64,000 nucleotides of DNA from Hyparrhenia diplandra (lineage: Eukaryota > Streptophyta > Magnoliopsida > Poales > Poaceae), in NCBI GenBank assembly GCA_015847255.1, contig JADLZK010010461.1, forward strand, positions 55,105 to 119,104. The letters run 5' to 3'. Position 1 is the stretch's first letter, and the number at the start of each line of letters is the position of its first letter. Both the position numbers and the translations under genes were made by a program. The notes beneath the pieces were generated by a model. That model was not told the origin of the DNA and did no database searches. It was given only the letters and a program-made list of their open reading frames with translations. This document shows positions 53,327-64,000 of the stretch, piece by piece.

Positions 53327-54748
53327 TCACAGTGTCAGTATGTGGTGTACCAGCTTGTCGACGCTCGTCCAGGACGACCCATCCTTGGCCATGCACTCCG
53401 CCGCGCTGCTCTTGAGCTCCCGCGCCCTCCGCCGCAGCCCAACGCCGGGCTCGCCTGGCCCCATCAGCGCGGCCACGGCCGCCTCCACCTTGCCCCTCAC
53501 GAGCTCACCGCCGTCGAGCGTAAGGCCCGTCCGCCACACGTCCTCCACGTACCTCGCGTTCCCCATCTGGTCACCGAAGCACGGGCGGGCCATGATCGGC
53601 ACGCCCGCACACACGCTCTCCAGCATCGAGTTCCAGCCGCAGTGCGTCCAGAACGCGCCCACGGCGGGGTGCGCCAGGACCTCCTCCTGCGGCGCCCAGC
53701 TCACGACCACGCCACGCCCGCGCGTCGCGGCGTCGAAGCCGTCGGGAAGGAGTGGCGCCTCCGACGCCGGCGTGCCGCGGACGAGCCCCGGACGGAGAAC
53801 CCACAGGAACGCGTGGCCGCTGTTGGCTATGCCCCAGGCCGTTTCCACCAGCTCGGCGGCGGACATGCTGGCGAGGCTGCCGAAGCTGACGTAGAGCACG
53901 GACGCCGGGGCTTGCGCGTCCAGCCACTCGAGGCAGCCGCGGTCCTGCAGGAGTAAGCTGCTCGATGCCGCTGGAGCGAGCTTGTGGAGCGGGCCGACGT
54001 CGAACACGGGCACGCCGCCGCCGAGGTCTCGCCGGAGCGACGCCAGCTCGCGGCGCTCGAGCGCGTCCATGGTGTTGAGAATGAGGCCGGAGGACGTCGT
54101 CACGGCCGTCACTATACGTGACACCGCCTCGCTTATTACGCCGTGGTAGGCGGCGGTGGTGGACGGCAGGTCCCGGACGCGGTACGGCGGCAGCTCCGTC
54201 ACCGGCGCCTCCATCTGCGACAGTTGCGCCGGCTGGTACCCCTTGTCGCAGAGCTCGGGGAAGGCGGCGAACATGCGGAGGCACGCGGCGCTGCCGGTGC
54301 GGAGCACCAGCGTGGGCACGCCGAGCCCGCGCGCCACGTCCAGCAGCGTCAGCAGGTGGGCGTCGGCGACCAGGCACGCGACGTCCTCCCGCGCCGCCTG
54401 CTGCTGCTCCGACAGCAGCGCGGCCAGGCGCTCCCGGAACGGAGCCTCGCAGGCGCGGTTCAGCGCGAGGATGCGGTCGACGGTCACCTGGAAGACGTCC
54501 GACCTGCCCTCCGGCGATAAGCAGTCGGAGACGGCGGGAACGGGGACGAAGTCGTAGGCTGGGTGGCGGGACTTGTCGGGGGCGTTGAAGTCGGTGTGGA
54601 AGACGGTGACGGCGAACCCGCGCGCGTGGAGCAGGCCGGCAAGCTGGAACATGGGGTTGATGTGGCCCTGGTACGGGAGCGGGAAGAACAGCACGCGGCG
54701 GCGGCGCCGGTCGCCGGTGGTGGCTGTGCGTCCTCCTATGGAACCCAT
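53327..54748 (-). CDS. UDP-glycosyltransferase UGT-D (UGT76/group H-like), intronless, intact
   Basis: This is one uninterrupted minus-strand ORF. The chosen start at 54748 (MGSIGGRTATTGDRRRRRV) lies 28 residues before the catalytic His in FPLPYQGHINPM (His29) and gives 473 residues, the usual length. An in-frame ATG at 54886 would add 46 unconserved residues. Asp129 in CLVADAH is the likely catalytic partner. The PSPG donor box (about 351-394) runs WAPQEEVLAHP, FWTHCGWNSM, to CFGDQ; all expected contacts (Trp22, Asn23, Ser24, Glu27, Asp43, Gln44 of the box) are present, and the final Gln favours UDP-glucose. The linker VTELPPYRVRDL aligns with MPVEELPPLQVRDL of UGT-A but has no intron there. 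Expected role: cytosolic glucosylation of a small molecule. It is more diverged from A, B and C than they are from each other, so it is an older branch. The acceptor is unknown. Confidence 0.9.
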   Translation of the reverse strand: MGSIGGRTATTGDRRRRRVLFFPLPYQGHINPMFQLAGLLHARGFAVTVFHTDFNAPDKSRHPAYDFVPVPAVSDCLSPEGRSDVFQVTVDRILALNRACEAPFRERLAALLSEQQQAAREDVACLVADAHLLTLLDVARGLGVPTLVLRTGSAACLRMFAAFPELCDKGYQPAQLSQMEAPVTELPPYRVRDLPSTTAAYHGVISEAVSRIVTAVTTSSGLILNTMDALERRELASLRRDLGGGVPVFDVGPLHKLAPAASSSLLLQDRGCLEWLDAQAPASVLYVSFGSLASMSAAELVETAWGIANSGHAFLWVLRPGLVRGTPASEAPLLPDGFDAATRGRGVVVSWAPQEEVLAHPAVGAFWTHCGWNSMLESVCAGVPIMARPCFGDQMGNARYVEDVWRTGLTLDGGELVRGKVEAAVAALMGPGEPGVGLRRRARELKSSAAECMAKDGSSWTSVDKLVHHILTL

Positions 54749-55819
54749 TGACGGTTCTCGGGGTGGAATCGAGTCTTGGATGTGAGGTTGCTGCCCACTT
54801 TGCCACCATGCTCTCTGGTCCTTGAAATTAGATAGAGTCGTCTCAGGTGGCATGGATTTAACTTTTTTACTAGAGTTTTCTAACACAAGCTCATTTGGAT
54901 TGCTTTGAATCCCTTTTGATTCGTCGTGTCATATTCAACTTTCCACCTGTGCACGTGGATTTACTTTGTTTCCTTTGTCTTCCTCTCCTCCCGTCCTAAC
55001 TTACGTATCTGAATTTACTTTGCCTTCCTTTGTTTTCATCCAATCAAATCCTATCTCAACTTAGAACAACTTCAAGAGCCACTCTACGTCCTTCCTAGTT
55101 CCTAATGCTTAAGAGTAAAGTTTTTTTTTTAACTGAAAAATACAATCTGGTGGCTTCTAATTAACCCAATGAGTCATATCTTCTATTCTAAATTTTTTGC
55201 TAATCAAAGATGGAGTGAGACTGATTCTCTAAGCATAGGATATATACAGAAGTTATTGGAGGTGGAAAGATATATAAATCGATTTTGTCTAGAGAATCTT
55301 ACAGAAGCTCTCTTAGGACCTGTTTGTTTGACCTTTTGTCTAACTTCTACCCGCCAAAAACCAAAGGCTAATAAGTAAATAGCCCCAGCTGTGAGCTGCA
55401 TTATTTTGAAAAAAAGTTAGAAAGATGCATGGCTTATGAGAAAAATAAAAGATTAAAGCTAAAGCACACGTTGAGACTAGATTTTTTTTTTTTTTTTTTT
55501 TTGGTCTTTTGGTGGCATGAAAAATTGTTGACATTGACAGCCACGCATTTTGAAAGTTGAGAAATACTACTTTTTGCACAGGAATGCAAGTATCCTTCCT
55601 AGCACCGCTCCTGGACGGCCAATCTGTTATTGGGCTGGGCTCGCCTCTTGGGCCTCGCAAAGCCTGCAGTTTTGCCACCGCTCAAAAAAAAAAAGAACCT
55701 TTGCTTCCACCCTGTTCCTCGTCACGCGTTGCCGGGACGGCACCACAAACCGCGCTGACAATATAATTCATCTATCCTTGCATCATATTTGGGTGAACTA
55801 CGTCTGATTCTTCATGTTA
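54749..55819. promoter_or_regulatory. Upstream region of UGT-D and intergenic DNA
   Basis: The promoter of UGT-D must lie in the left part, though no clear TATA box is seen. A T run (55482-55502) and small ORFs follow. No other gene is supported. Confidence 0.35.
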
Positions 55820-56043
55820 GGCCACTCACAATGATCTGAGACTCTCTACTATAGAGTCCAAAGCATTTATTAACTTCATATTTATTGCACTTTTTCTTTG
55901 ATGTGGCTGATGTGGCGATATTATGTTTATGGAAGAGATGGAAAAAAAAAGACTCAAGTCTTATTTGGACTTCAAGTCCACGATACCCAAGGTAATAAAT
56001 AGTTTTTTAGACTCCATGGTAGAGTGCGTCGTGAGAGTGCCCT
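55820..56043. mobile_element. Possible MITE
   Basis: GGCCACTCACAATGATCTGA with ACTATAGAGTC at the left, and TAGACTCCATGGTAGAGTGC with GAGAGTGCCC at the right, are inverted (AGACTC...GAGTCT and GGGCACTC arms) with TA at each side. About 224 bp. The family is uncertain. Confidence 0.5.
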
Positions 56044-57142
56044 ACATTCAAAGTGCCTGCAGCTTCCATTTGGACATTTCCGGTTGGAATGATATCTGAA
56101 TTGTGACAAGAATAGAATATTGTGTTGTATTTTGCTTTCCCATCGTATGCTTCGATCTGTTATCTGTATGTATGTGTGTTTTGGATATGATGCACTAGAA
56201 ATGTAGTATTTGATCTGGGATTGTAGCTGATCACCTGATATTTTGGGCTCCTTTGGTTCAAGTTCTAGAGCAAATTTGCCTGGTCTGAATCTACCTACAC
56301 ACCTTGCCCGGGATACGTTTGGTTGGTGTCCTGAGTAACTACTTTGACATCCGGCCTGGCCATTGAAATCAAGCGCCATTGACATCCTTTTTTCATTTAG
56401 CGCCATTGACATCCTAGGTGGAAATCGAAAAAAAAAAAAACATCCTAGGTGGAAGGCATAATTATGTAGCTTCCAGCTTCTCCAATTCTCGAGAATACCC
56501 TGCTTCGTGTTATATTCTCGTGGGGATTTCGTAAATTCCAATGGAATCACTCTATCGAAGAATCTTGAAGCAGAGCTGAAGTGCTGAACAATCAAGGAGA
56601 AAAGCACTCCTAAGCAGGGGTCTGGTTCGTTGTCTCGCGAGAACACCAAAAAAATCCTCACTAGAATCTGATACACAATTTCGGACCTCGCTTCTAGCTT
56701 CACCAGAATCTGGTACACACCTCGCTTCTAGTTTCACATGCTTCTGCGATTGCAAAGATGGCTAACTCGACAGGGAACCAATCATCAATCCTTTCCGTCT
56801 CCCGACGGTTATGCGAGAAAATCCACACTAGTTCCCTGCTTCGTTCCCACAAGATCAGCTAGGCTCCCAGCTTCCCATAAGATTAGATTCGCAGCCACAA
56901 AAATGATAGTACCACAAGATCAACTTCTAGTTTCGCAAATGATGTAGAAAGTCAAGTGATGAACGTTCTAGCTTCTTGACTCCGCAAGAATCTAAATAAA
57001 ATGAGCTCAGAGTTTCAGGTTTCGGGAATTCACCGGTTTTGGTTTAGAGTTTGGATTATCACCCAAACCAGTGCTCGGGTGGTTCCAACTTTTTTGATTT
57101 CAGGTTTTGAGTTCGGGTCTGCAAAGGTATTGCTTTCCTATA
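56044..57142. other. Intergenic DNA
   Basis: A 248-codon minus-strand frame (55972-56718) starts in the MITE and has no recognised domain. A short direct repeat (CGCCATTGACATCCTTTTTT / GCGCCATTGACATCCTAGG) lies near 56370-56420. No gene supported. Confidence 0.4.
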
Positions 57143-57403
57143 CTCCCTCCGTATTGGTAAAAAGAAGTCGTTTAGGGCAGCAAAGGGTCTCCAAAACACA
57201 ACTTTGACCTCTTGTTATTATAAAAATATTTATAAAAATGTGATATATGTATGCTTTTATGAAAGTATTTTTTTAAGAGAAACCTATTCATATAATTTTC
57301 ACATTTACAAACTCAATCACTGAAAAGTTATTAATGATTTATATTCTCAATGTTTGACCCAAACCTTGTAAAAAAGCGACTTCCTTTACCAAAGTCGGGA
57401 GGA
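57143..57403. mobile_element. Stowaway-like MITE
   Basis: CTCCCTCCGTATTGGTAAAA with GAAGTCG at the left, and CGACTTCCTTTACCAAAGTC with GGGAGG at the right, form an inverted pair. A TA precedes the left end. The right TA is lost. Confidence 0.65.
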
Positions 57404-57419
57404 AAAGATAAAATCAGTT

Positions 57420-60400
57420 AGTGATTTTGAGAAGTCTAAAACACTGGAAGGGTGTTAGTGGCCTATTTTGTTTGTCATCTGGAAGTATAATCTGCTACGA
57501 CACAATCTTGATTTTATGCACGTATCAAAGAATGTGTGTGAAAATATATTTGGGACACTTTTTAGAAATGGAGGCCAAATCAAAGGACAATCTATATGCA
57601 AGGAAAGACTTGGAAGAAATGAACATCAGGCTAGATCTACATCGAGAAAAAGGCTAATGGTAAGTATTACTTGCCTCCTGCTTTTGTACAACATGTCTAA
57701 AGAGGAGAAGCAACAATTCTATAAAGTCCTTCATGACATAAAAAGTTCCATTCTAGTAACATCTCTAGATGTGTAAATGTTGGTCAAGCAAAAAAATTTG
57801 AGGCCCTAAAAGAGTCATTACGCCACATACTAATGCAACAACTCATTCCACTTGCTTTGAGAGGTCTTCTTCCGGATGAAGTTATATCTATCTTATTTGA
57901 TCTATGTGGATATTTTGGAGAATTGAATGCAAAAGTTCTCCACATGAATGAACTTGAGAAGTTAGAGGAAGCGAATCATAATGACGTTATGTTAGATGGA
58001 GATGATATTCCTACCTGGGTTTTTCACTATCATGGTGCATCTAGTTCTTCACTTAGCAAAAGGAAGCAAAAATAGGTGGTCTTGTATGTTATCGGTCAAT
58101 GTATTTTGTGGAAAGGTACGTTCTTATAAAAATTAAGATCCATGTTTGGTACCTTCTCTTTGCATGCTAAAATATAGTTTTTATTAATTTATACTAGTTT
58201 GTGTAGGTACCTTGGTGGTTTGAAGTCAACCATGAGAAATAAAGCTCGTCCAGAGGGCTACATTGCAGAATCAGCTCTGGCAAGTGAGGCTATGCACTTT
58301 TGTTCAACATTTCTTGATGGTTTTCAAACCTGTTGAATAATCTTTCAAGAAATGATGACAATGATGAATCACTTGAATGCTCTATTAGATATGCATCAAC
58401 TCTTTTTTCCTCATCCTTGGGGAAACCACTTGGAAAGCCACATAGTTATGTTTCGAGAGGTTTGGCTAAAGTACAAGCACACAGATATGTGCTATTCAAT
58501 TGTTCTCATGTCCATCCATACATAAGGTAATATCTCAAAATTAGAAACATAAATTTATTTTAAGCCTCCCATAATTCTTCCAACATGTAAATTGTAGAGC
58601 GCATGCTAAAGAGATGATCGGAAAAGGTACTAGACGTAGAGCCAATCAAAGAGATGTTGAGAAAATCCAAAATGAGATTTTCCATCAATGGTTTAGAAGT
58701 CATGTAAGTACCTCAACTCAAAATGCTTTACATGTAGCACTAACATGCAAAACTGAACATGTGCATAACTGTACAGATAATGCGATTAGGGTGTGAAAAA
58801 AGCATTCATGGTGTTATAGATGACATTAATGGCTAGCTCGTGGCCCGATTGAAGCCGCAAAAAGGTACCGTGCTTTCAGCGGTCGAGGTTTCCGTTTTTA
58901 GGCCTAAGCGGTTGGATGGGGTGACTATAGATGTTCAACGGGCGGCCCGGTGCCGCCCGTGGCGGGCTTCCGGGCGTCTTGCCGGGCCGGCCCGCTGGGC
59001 GCGTCGGGCCACCGGCTGCTGCGGGCCGTGCCTCCACCGTGCCGGGCCACGCCCTCGGCCCATGGCCCGGTCCGTGGGCCGTTTTTCGGAAAACCCGCAG
59101 GCGATCGGGCCACCTTTCATCGGGCCGGGCCGCGGCGCCATTCGCGCTTCGCGCCGCCATCGCCTCGGCCAAGGCCGCTGCTCGCCGCTGGGCGCTGCTC
59201 CCCGTCAGGCGGCTCGCTTTCGCCGCCGACGCCGCCGCGCCGCTGGCCTGCGTCGCGGGTTTGCTCGGGGCGCGCGCCTCCCCACGCCGCTAACGGGCGA
59301 GAACTAGGCGCGCGACTTGCTTTCCTTCAAGTGTAGACAAAGAACGAGTGGAGCACGCGGTAAAATGGATGGACTAGCATCGGGTTAACGATGCAGGCAG
59401 CCAGCTTGCTTACGCGGCAAAGAAGCCAAAGCGTGAGTGAGCGGCAAGCATGTGCGGCGCGGCACTCAACGCCGGGGCCTGCGGCGGCGAATGGGCCTTG
59501 GCCTGGCAAGAACTAGCGTACGGCAAGCAACCTTGGGCCGCCAGCGAACAACTCTCTTGTTTTACCACCGGGGGCCCGCGACCGCCACCCTTCCCATCGG
59601 GCGGGCCGCCACCGTGCCACGGACGAGGCGGTGGCCCATGGGCGGTCCGGCCCGGGCGTGCCGCCCGTGGCCCGTATACCGGGCCGGGCCGGCCGTGCGG
59701 TCTGCGGGCCAATTTACCCGCCTCGGACCGGGCTGCCGTGCGCGGGCCAAATGGCCATCTATAGGGGTGACATAAAATAGTGGTGTGGTGCTAACTACAA
59801 AAAACACCAAATTATGCGGTGCAAGTGATGGCGGGCTAGTTTTAGGTGATGTGACTTACTATGGGAGAATAATTGATATTATTGAGCTAAACTACTCGTG
59901 AAATTTTCTATGGTACTTTTCAAATGTGAATGGGTTGATGTTATTTCCAAAAGAGGAATAAAGAAGGGCAAGGATGGCTACACACTAGTTAATTTCTCAC
60001 ACCTAATACATACGAGGAGAAAAGATTGGTCATGAACCATACATTTTTCCTAACCAAGCCGACCAAGTGTTTTATTATGAAGATCAAGACAAAAAAACCA
60101 CGGGTGGTGCAGAAGTTATGAAGACGAAAAGAGATATATATGACATAGGTTGTGATGAATGGGAAGATGACGAGAAAATGAGCCATTCCATGTCACACAC
60201 CTTGGAGACATGTTCAATAATGCAAATGTAAGACATCAATGGGCTAGAAGTGACATTGAGGGAACCACGGTGGATGCTAGTGATGTTGCGGATGTTAGTG
60301 GCGCGTGGATTGAATGGCCAATCTTAGTTCATGACGTCGCGATGCGACTCTTATTGTGCATGCTCATTTCTTCAATGGTCCATAAAGGGTCCCTTTAGAA

Positions 60401-61461
60401 GGTAAGGAAAATTAACACATTTACCATGCGATAAATCTTATCATACATCTAATTGTCGTACCATACTTTTTTGTAGATAGATTGCGTTCCTATTAGGAGA
60501 GAGCAACTCTTCACAAACCGACACCACAAGTCCTATGAGGATGTGTACTACGTCTGCACAAAAAAAGATGACACTAAAAGCAAAGTCTACATATCGGTTG
60601 AATAATTTTATTTGTGATGAGATGTATTTAGAATTTTTATTTGACATGCGATGGAACTCATTTGGAACAAAATTATGGTTTTATGAGATAAACTTGCTTA
60701 GGATAATTCATGGAGTTGTGAGATGAACTCATCATTATTGAGCTTATTATTGTGTCACGTGCCAAGAATTTTTTATGCCCGAAATTTTACATTGTGTTCA
60801 ATATTCCAAAATTTTTATTTGCTCATCATTCCATAATTTTAAGCTCAATTGCGGCCAACATTTAGCTTGCTCATTGCGAGCCTAGGCCATGTGCCAAATA
60901 CATGGAGAATACTAAAAAAATGGGATAAAATATACATTATGGCAAACCAAAACAAGTGTCCAACATTTTGAGGTCTATTTTTTTTTAAGTTGACGATTAG
61001 GTCCCAAAACTACAAAGTGTGACGATTGCGGTCTCGGATAACAATTTTCTTGTGCTAGGGAAGCAAGCTAGTAGGAGCAGGATTCAAAGACATCTAGATC
61101 CACCACGAGGGAACATAAAGCACGAAAGTGTGGGTGAAGTGAAGAGTCTAATAGGACGATTGCTCTCACTTAATCTTTATATCACTTGGATCAGTAACAT
61201 TATTTTGTGTTACTCTGGGGGACGTATATTTGTAACATAACTTATATGTTCCATTTATGTGTTACAACGTAGTGCTCTATTGTAACATTAATTTTGTGTT
61301 ACTAAAATTATTGTCGATTAACACATTTTTAGGAAAAAAGTGTTTTTGTATTACAAACAAAGCCTTTAACACTGCTTTTGTGTTACTATGAGATTTCATT
61401 GGAACACATTGATAAATATGTTACAAGAAAAGTGTTACAATTGTTGGTATCTCTTATAGTA
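57420..61461 (+). mobile_element. Decayed CACTA (En/Spm) transposon with TNP2-like transposase relic
   Basis: Broken plus-strand frames match the order of a CACTA transposase. At 57500-57770 are LDFMHVSKNVCENIFGTLFR and LLLLYNMSKEEKQQFYKVLH. At 57833-58075 is MQQLIPLALRGLLPDEVISI. At about 58207-58340 is YLGGLKSTMRNKARPEGYIA then ESALASEAMHFCS. After an inserted element, 59820-60190 gives GDVTYYGRIIDIIELNYS and GEKIGHEPYIFPNQADQVFY, the DUF4216-type end. Stops and shifts are frequent. The right end reads TCTCTTATAGTA (61450-61461), one base off the inverse of CACTATAAGAGA. It is preceded by many TGTGTTAC/GTAACAT words (61200-61445), as in CACTA subterminal repeats. No matching left CACTA end was found, so the 5' part is lost or mutated. 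Confidence 0.75.
58926..59763. mobile_element. hAT-type non-autonomous element inserted in the CACTA relic
   Basis: The ends TATAGATGTTCAACGGGC (58926) and TATAGATGGCCATTTGGCCC (complement of the right end at 59763) are inverted. GGGGTGAC flanks both sides exactly (58918-58925 and 59764-59771), the 8-bp target duplication of hAT elements. The 838-bp interior is extremely GC-rich (GGGCCGGGCCGG-type words), with open frames in every phase and no transposase. The duplication is perfect, so the insertion is younger than the decay of the CACTA host. Confidence 0.85.
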
Positions 61462-62570
61462 TAAAATTAATAGACATTTACAACTGAAATAAGGGCTTAA
61501 AATGAATATCAACATAGTTTAGGGATCTAAGCGACATAATTCCATGAGTTTTGGTGATTTATATATTTTTAGGGATTAAACAGGGAAAACCCTAGAGTTT
61601 GCAAGCCATACGACACAAAGACTTATCCGTGAAGCAACTCAACTTGAAACCCACACAAGAATATTCTAGAAGATACCGGAGGACACGACCCACAAGACGG
61701 GGCCCACCTCGGCAGAGGCCCGTGGCAACCGCCCACCTGTCGAGGGCGGTCGCACCCGTGGGGCCCACGATTCGACCTCGGCTTGTTAGGTCGGGTTTAC
61801 AACCGCCATGGAGATTGGATCTACGCCGTTGTTCAAGGTCGGTTTGATCCAAGGGCCACGGTGCATCCTCCGGGGGCTATATAACAAGACCCCTGGACAG
61901 GTGAAAACCTAATTCATTCCAATTCATTCTACTCCATACCAATCAAGTCATCAAATCAAGATCCCAAGCCCTAGTTCCACCATAATTAGAGCATTAGCTA
62001 TCTAGGCTAGTTCTAGAGGAAGTCAAGCTTGTCTTGGATTCCCGATCGTCAAGAAGTAGCGGGGCCGAAGCTTCGTGGCTTCTCTCTTATATCTAATTTG
62101 TAAGTATTTGGTTAGTTACATTTGTTATGACATTGCTCTATTCAATGGTTATATTCTTAGTTATATGTTTCAATGATTATTATGATTATATGCCTAGTAT
62201 AGCTAGATCGTCTTTATATTCAAGAATGGAGTCGTTATAGCTCACTTAATGATATCTTAGGTGAGTGGTCAACAATGTGTAAACGTGGTATCACGTTTGC
62301 CTACTGGCTACACCCTACATTCAGTCATGTGGTAGATCGCGGGTTTGATATTCTGTTGAGTCCTTTGTAGTCCACCCCGAAAGTAGGTTTGGTTGAACCT
62401 TATTACTATGGTAGATCTCTTGCTTTGTTCTTGATCTTTCTTAGTAATGTTCACCATGTGTAGATATATTGCTTTTACGCCATGATTACTAGGTGTCTTG
62501 CACTAACCTTAGTATGCATTGACATGTGATTAGGAGTAACATAGGAATATTCCGCCATGATCGCCTATTA
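61462..62570. repeat. Possible solo LTR or retroelement leader
   Basis: A GC-richer block (61680-61870) leads to GGGGCTATATAACAAGACCC, a TATA-box-like site at about 61878, followed by an AT-rich leader-like stretch. This arrangement is usual in plant LTR promoters. I could not define both LTR ends or a target duplication. Confidence 0.35.
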
Positions 62571-62571
62571 A

Positions 62572-62815
62572 TTTCATTTGCAACTATGGGAAGCGTGTCG
62601 GTCAAACCGACTCAACTTTGACTACGCTTTTGTAGAAAAATACGCAGCAATATTTATATCTCCAAATAAAATTTGTTAAAAAAAACTAGACTTATCTTTC
62701 CGATGATACTAATTACCTAGTATAAAATTTTATATATTTTAATAAATAATTACCAAGCGCTTGAAAATCTTTGCTTTTTCTGAAGCGAATTGCAAGTTTT
62801 CTCGAACGTAGGGAG
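62572..62815. mobile_element. Stowaway MITE, left copy of a tandem pair
   Basis: It shares the interior of the element at 19241-19496 (ATTTATATCTCCAAATAAA, CTAGACTTATCTTTCC, TGATACTAATTACCTAGTAT) and ends in CGTAGGGAG before TA. The left end is truncated or mutated. Confidence 0.75.
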
Positions 62816-62820
62816 TACTA

Positions 62821-63071
62821 CCCCTCCGTTCCATTTCATTTTGCAACTATGGGGAAGCGTGTCCGCCAAATTGACTCAACTTTGACTACGTTTGTAGAAA
62901 ATACGGCAACATTTATATCTCCAAATAAATTTGTTAAAAACTAGACTTAAAGATCTTTCCAATGATACTAATTACTTAGTATAAAATTTTTTATATATTT
63001 TAATAAATAATTGCGGTTTAAAAATCGCATTTTCTTGAATGAGAATCGTAAGTTTTTCCGAACAGAGGGAG
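62821..63071. mobile_element. Stowaway MITE, right copy of a tandem pair
   Basis: It begins CCCCTCCGTTCCATTTCATT and ends CGAACAGAGGGAG at 63071 before TA. The interior is nearly the same as in the adjacent left copy and the copy at 19241. Confidence 0.8.
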
Positions 63072-64000
63072 TATTTCAATGCCGCAAGCAACACCGCCAT
63101 CCCATCATCCCTCACATCCCTCTCTCTTATTACTCCTACATGCATGCATGCATCTATCCTCTTCTCTCTCTCTCTCTGACATGCAGCATGCCATCACGTC
63201 CCCTCTCTCTCTGCCATAGAGTACAGCCTTTCACATCCCTCTCTTTATTGGCAACAGCAACAAATCTTGGCGTAGCACTGCCGCGCTCCCAGGTGAGGGC
63301 TTGAGCAAAGGCCGCTACCATGATTTAGGGCAGAGCGTCAAACCACGCCAAGATGGACCGCGATGCAAAATCACCGTAGCGCCTGTTCTTAATCAAGGCT
63401 GACATGCATGGCGCTGCAAAGATGTCTGGGCTACCCTTACGCCAAAAGGGTTATTCTTAGATTTTCTTGTTGACCCGGGTAAAAAATAGTTTTTCTTTAA
63501 AAAAAGGGTTAAAAATTAAAAAATTCGTGAATATGACCAACGTAACCTTTTTGATAAAAAATAAAAAATCAGGAGGAAAATGGGAAAAACATCCAAGCAT
63601 AGTAAAGAACTTTAGATTACATCATTTTCTCCCGCTTCATCTATCCCGTTTTCCTCCAATTCCTCCTCCTACCTTCGTTTAATCGGGCCGATGCGTCGCT
63701 CTAGAGCTATCGATTTTTTTCCAATTATAATAAAATTTTAATAGCAAATAGTAAAAAGAAAAACCCCAAAGGAGGCGAGGACTAACAATGACAACTGATG
63801 ACAAAGTAGGTGTTTGACTGTCGGTAAGATATCTGAAGCCACGATAGATACTCCTTGATGCTTCCCACCGACGACCACTGTATACATTATTATTACATAT
63901 ATAGCCAGGTTTTTTTGGACCTGAGGTCCTGAGCGGCATATTATATATAGCCGGTTGAAGTTGAGGCTGGAGAAACCAAGATATCAGCAGGCATCCCAGC
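63072..64000. other. Right edge, no supported gene
   Basis: It contains a CATGCATGCATG run (63140) and a (CT)n run (63160-63176), then mixed DNA. Short ORFs at 63011-63304 and 63467-63682 show no known domain. A gene may begin beyond the window. Confidence 0.4.

Noticed and set aside
53571..54809. 412-codon minus-strand ORF overlapping UGT-D
   Set aside because: It is an Arg/Pro/Ala-rich shadow of the UGT-D frame. UGT-D carries the conserved motifs.
1..64000. CRISPR array, rRNA operon, prophage or bacterial gene cluster
   Set aside because: The direct repeats seen are tandem satellites or microsatellites without spacers. Genes have introns and plant domain structure. No rRNA motifs were noticed.

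Overview
The window is nuclear DNA from a grass (Poaceae). The evidence is GC-rich coding exons set in AT-rich intergenic DNA, spliceosomal introns, and grass-type repeats: Stowaway and Tourist MITEs, Helitrons, LINEs, a CACTA element and hAT elements. I cannot name the species. I see no bacterial-style operon, CRISPR array, rRNA gene or intact tRNA gene.

The main gene content is a dispersed cluster of UDP-glycosyltransferases (UGTs), of the type that makes small-molecule glucosides (UGT76/group H-like). Two look intact: UGT-A (two exons, minus, 20022-21590) and UGT-D (one exon, minus, 53327-54748). UGT-B (minus, 33395-34881) is broken by one missing base. UGT-C (plus, 42766-44324) has several frameshifts. 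A fifth unit survives only as part of exon 2 (15527-15985). Around them lie an F-box gene with two opposing frameshifts (6138-7298), two diverged copies of another F-box gene (10087-11384 and 17418-18759, both frameshifted), and a four-exon class III peroxidase with a one-base deletion (39735-40974). The order F-box then UGT occurs twice (10-16 kb and 17.4-21.6 kb). This points to a segmental duplication whose left copy was then invaded by retroelements.

Layout: 0-4.3 kb holds a Harbinger-type element, a Tourist-like MITE and a Helitron carrying a piece of an INDETERMINATE-DOMAIN (IDD) zinc-finger gene. 4.3-9.5 kb holds GC-rich retroelement-like DNA, F-box gene 1 and a poly(A)-tailed minus-strand unit. 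10-21.6 kb is the duplicated F-box/UGT block. 22-32 kb is AT-rich, with microsatellites, a 223-bp tandem repeat and a small unrecognised spliced gene on the minus strand. 33-45.5 kb holds UGT-B, a foldback MITE, a second Helitron, the peroxidase, UGT-C and a LINE remnant. 45.5-53 kb is mostly repeats, with a hAT transposase relic and unrecognised ORFs. 53-55 kb is UGT-D. 57-64 kb is a decayed CACTA transposon carrying a hAT-type element with a perfect 8-bp target duplication, then LTR-like DNA and Stowaway copies.

Together this is a birth-and-death gene cluster: tandemly duplicated specialised-metabolism and F-box genes eroding among active or recently active transposons. Only UGT-A and UGT-D look able to make full-length enzymes as the sequence stands. 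No complete new biological system was identified. The points most worth a second look are the Helitron-captured IDD fragment, the paired F-box/UGT duplication with lesions in the same interval, the nested hAT-in-CACTA insertion, and the small spliced gene at 26.4-29.2 kb.
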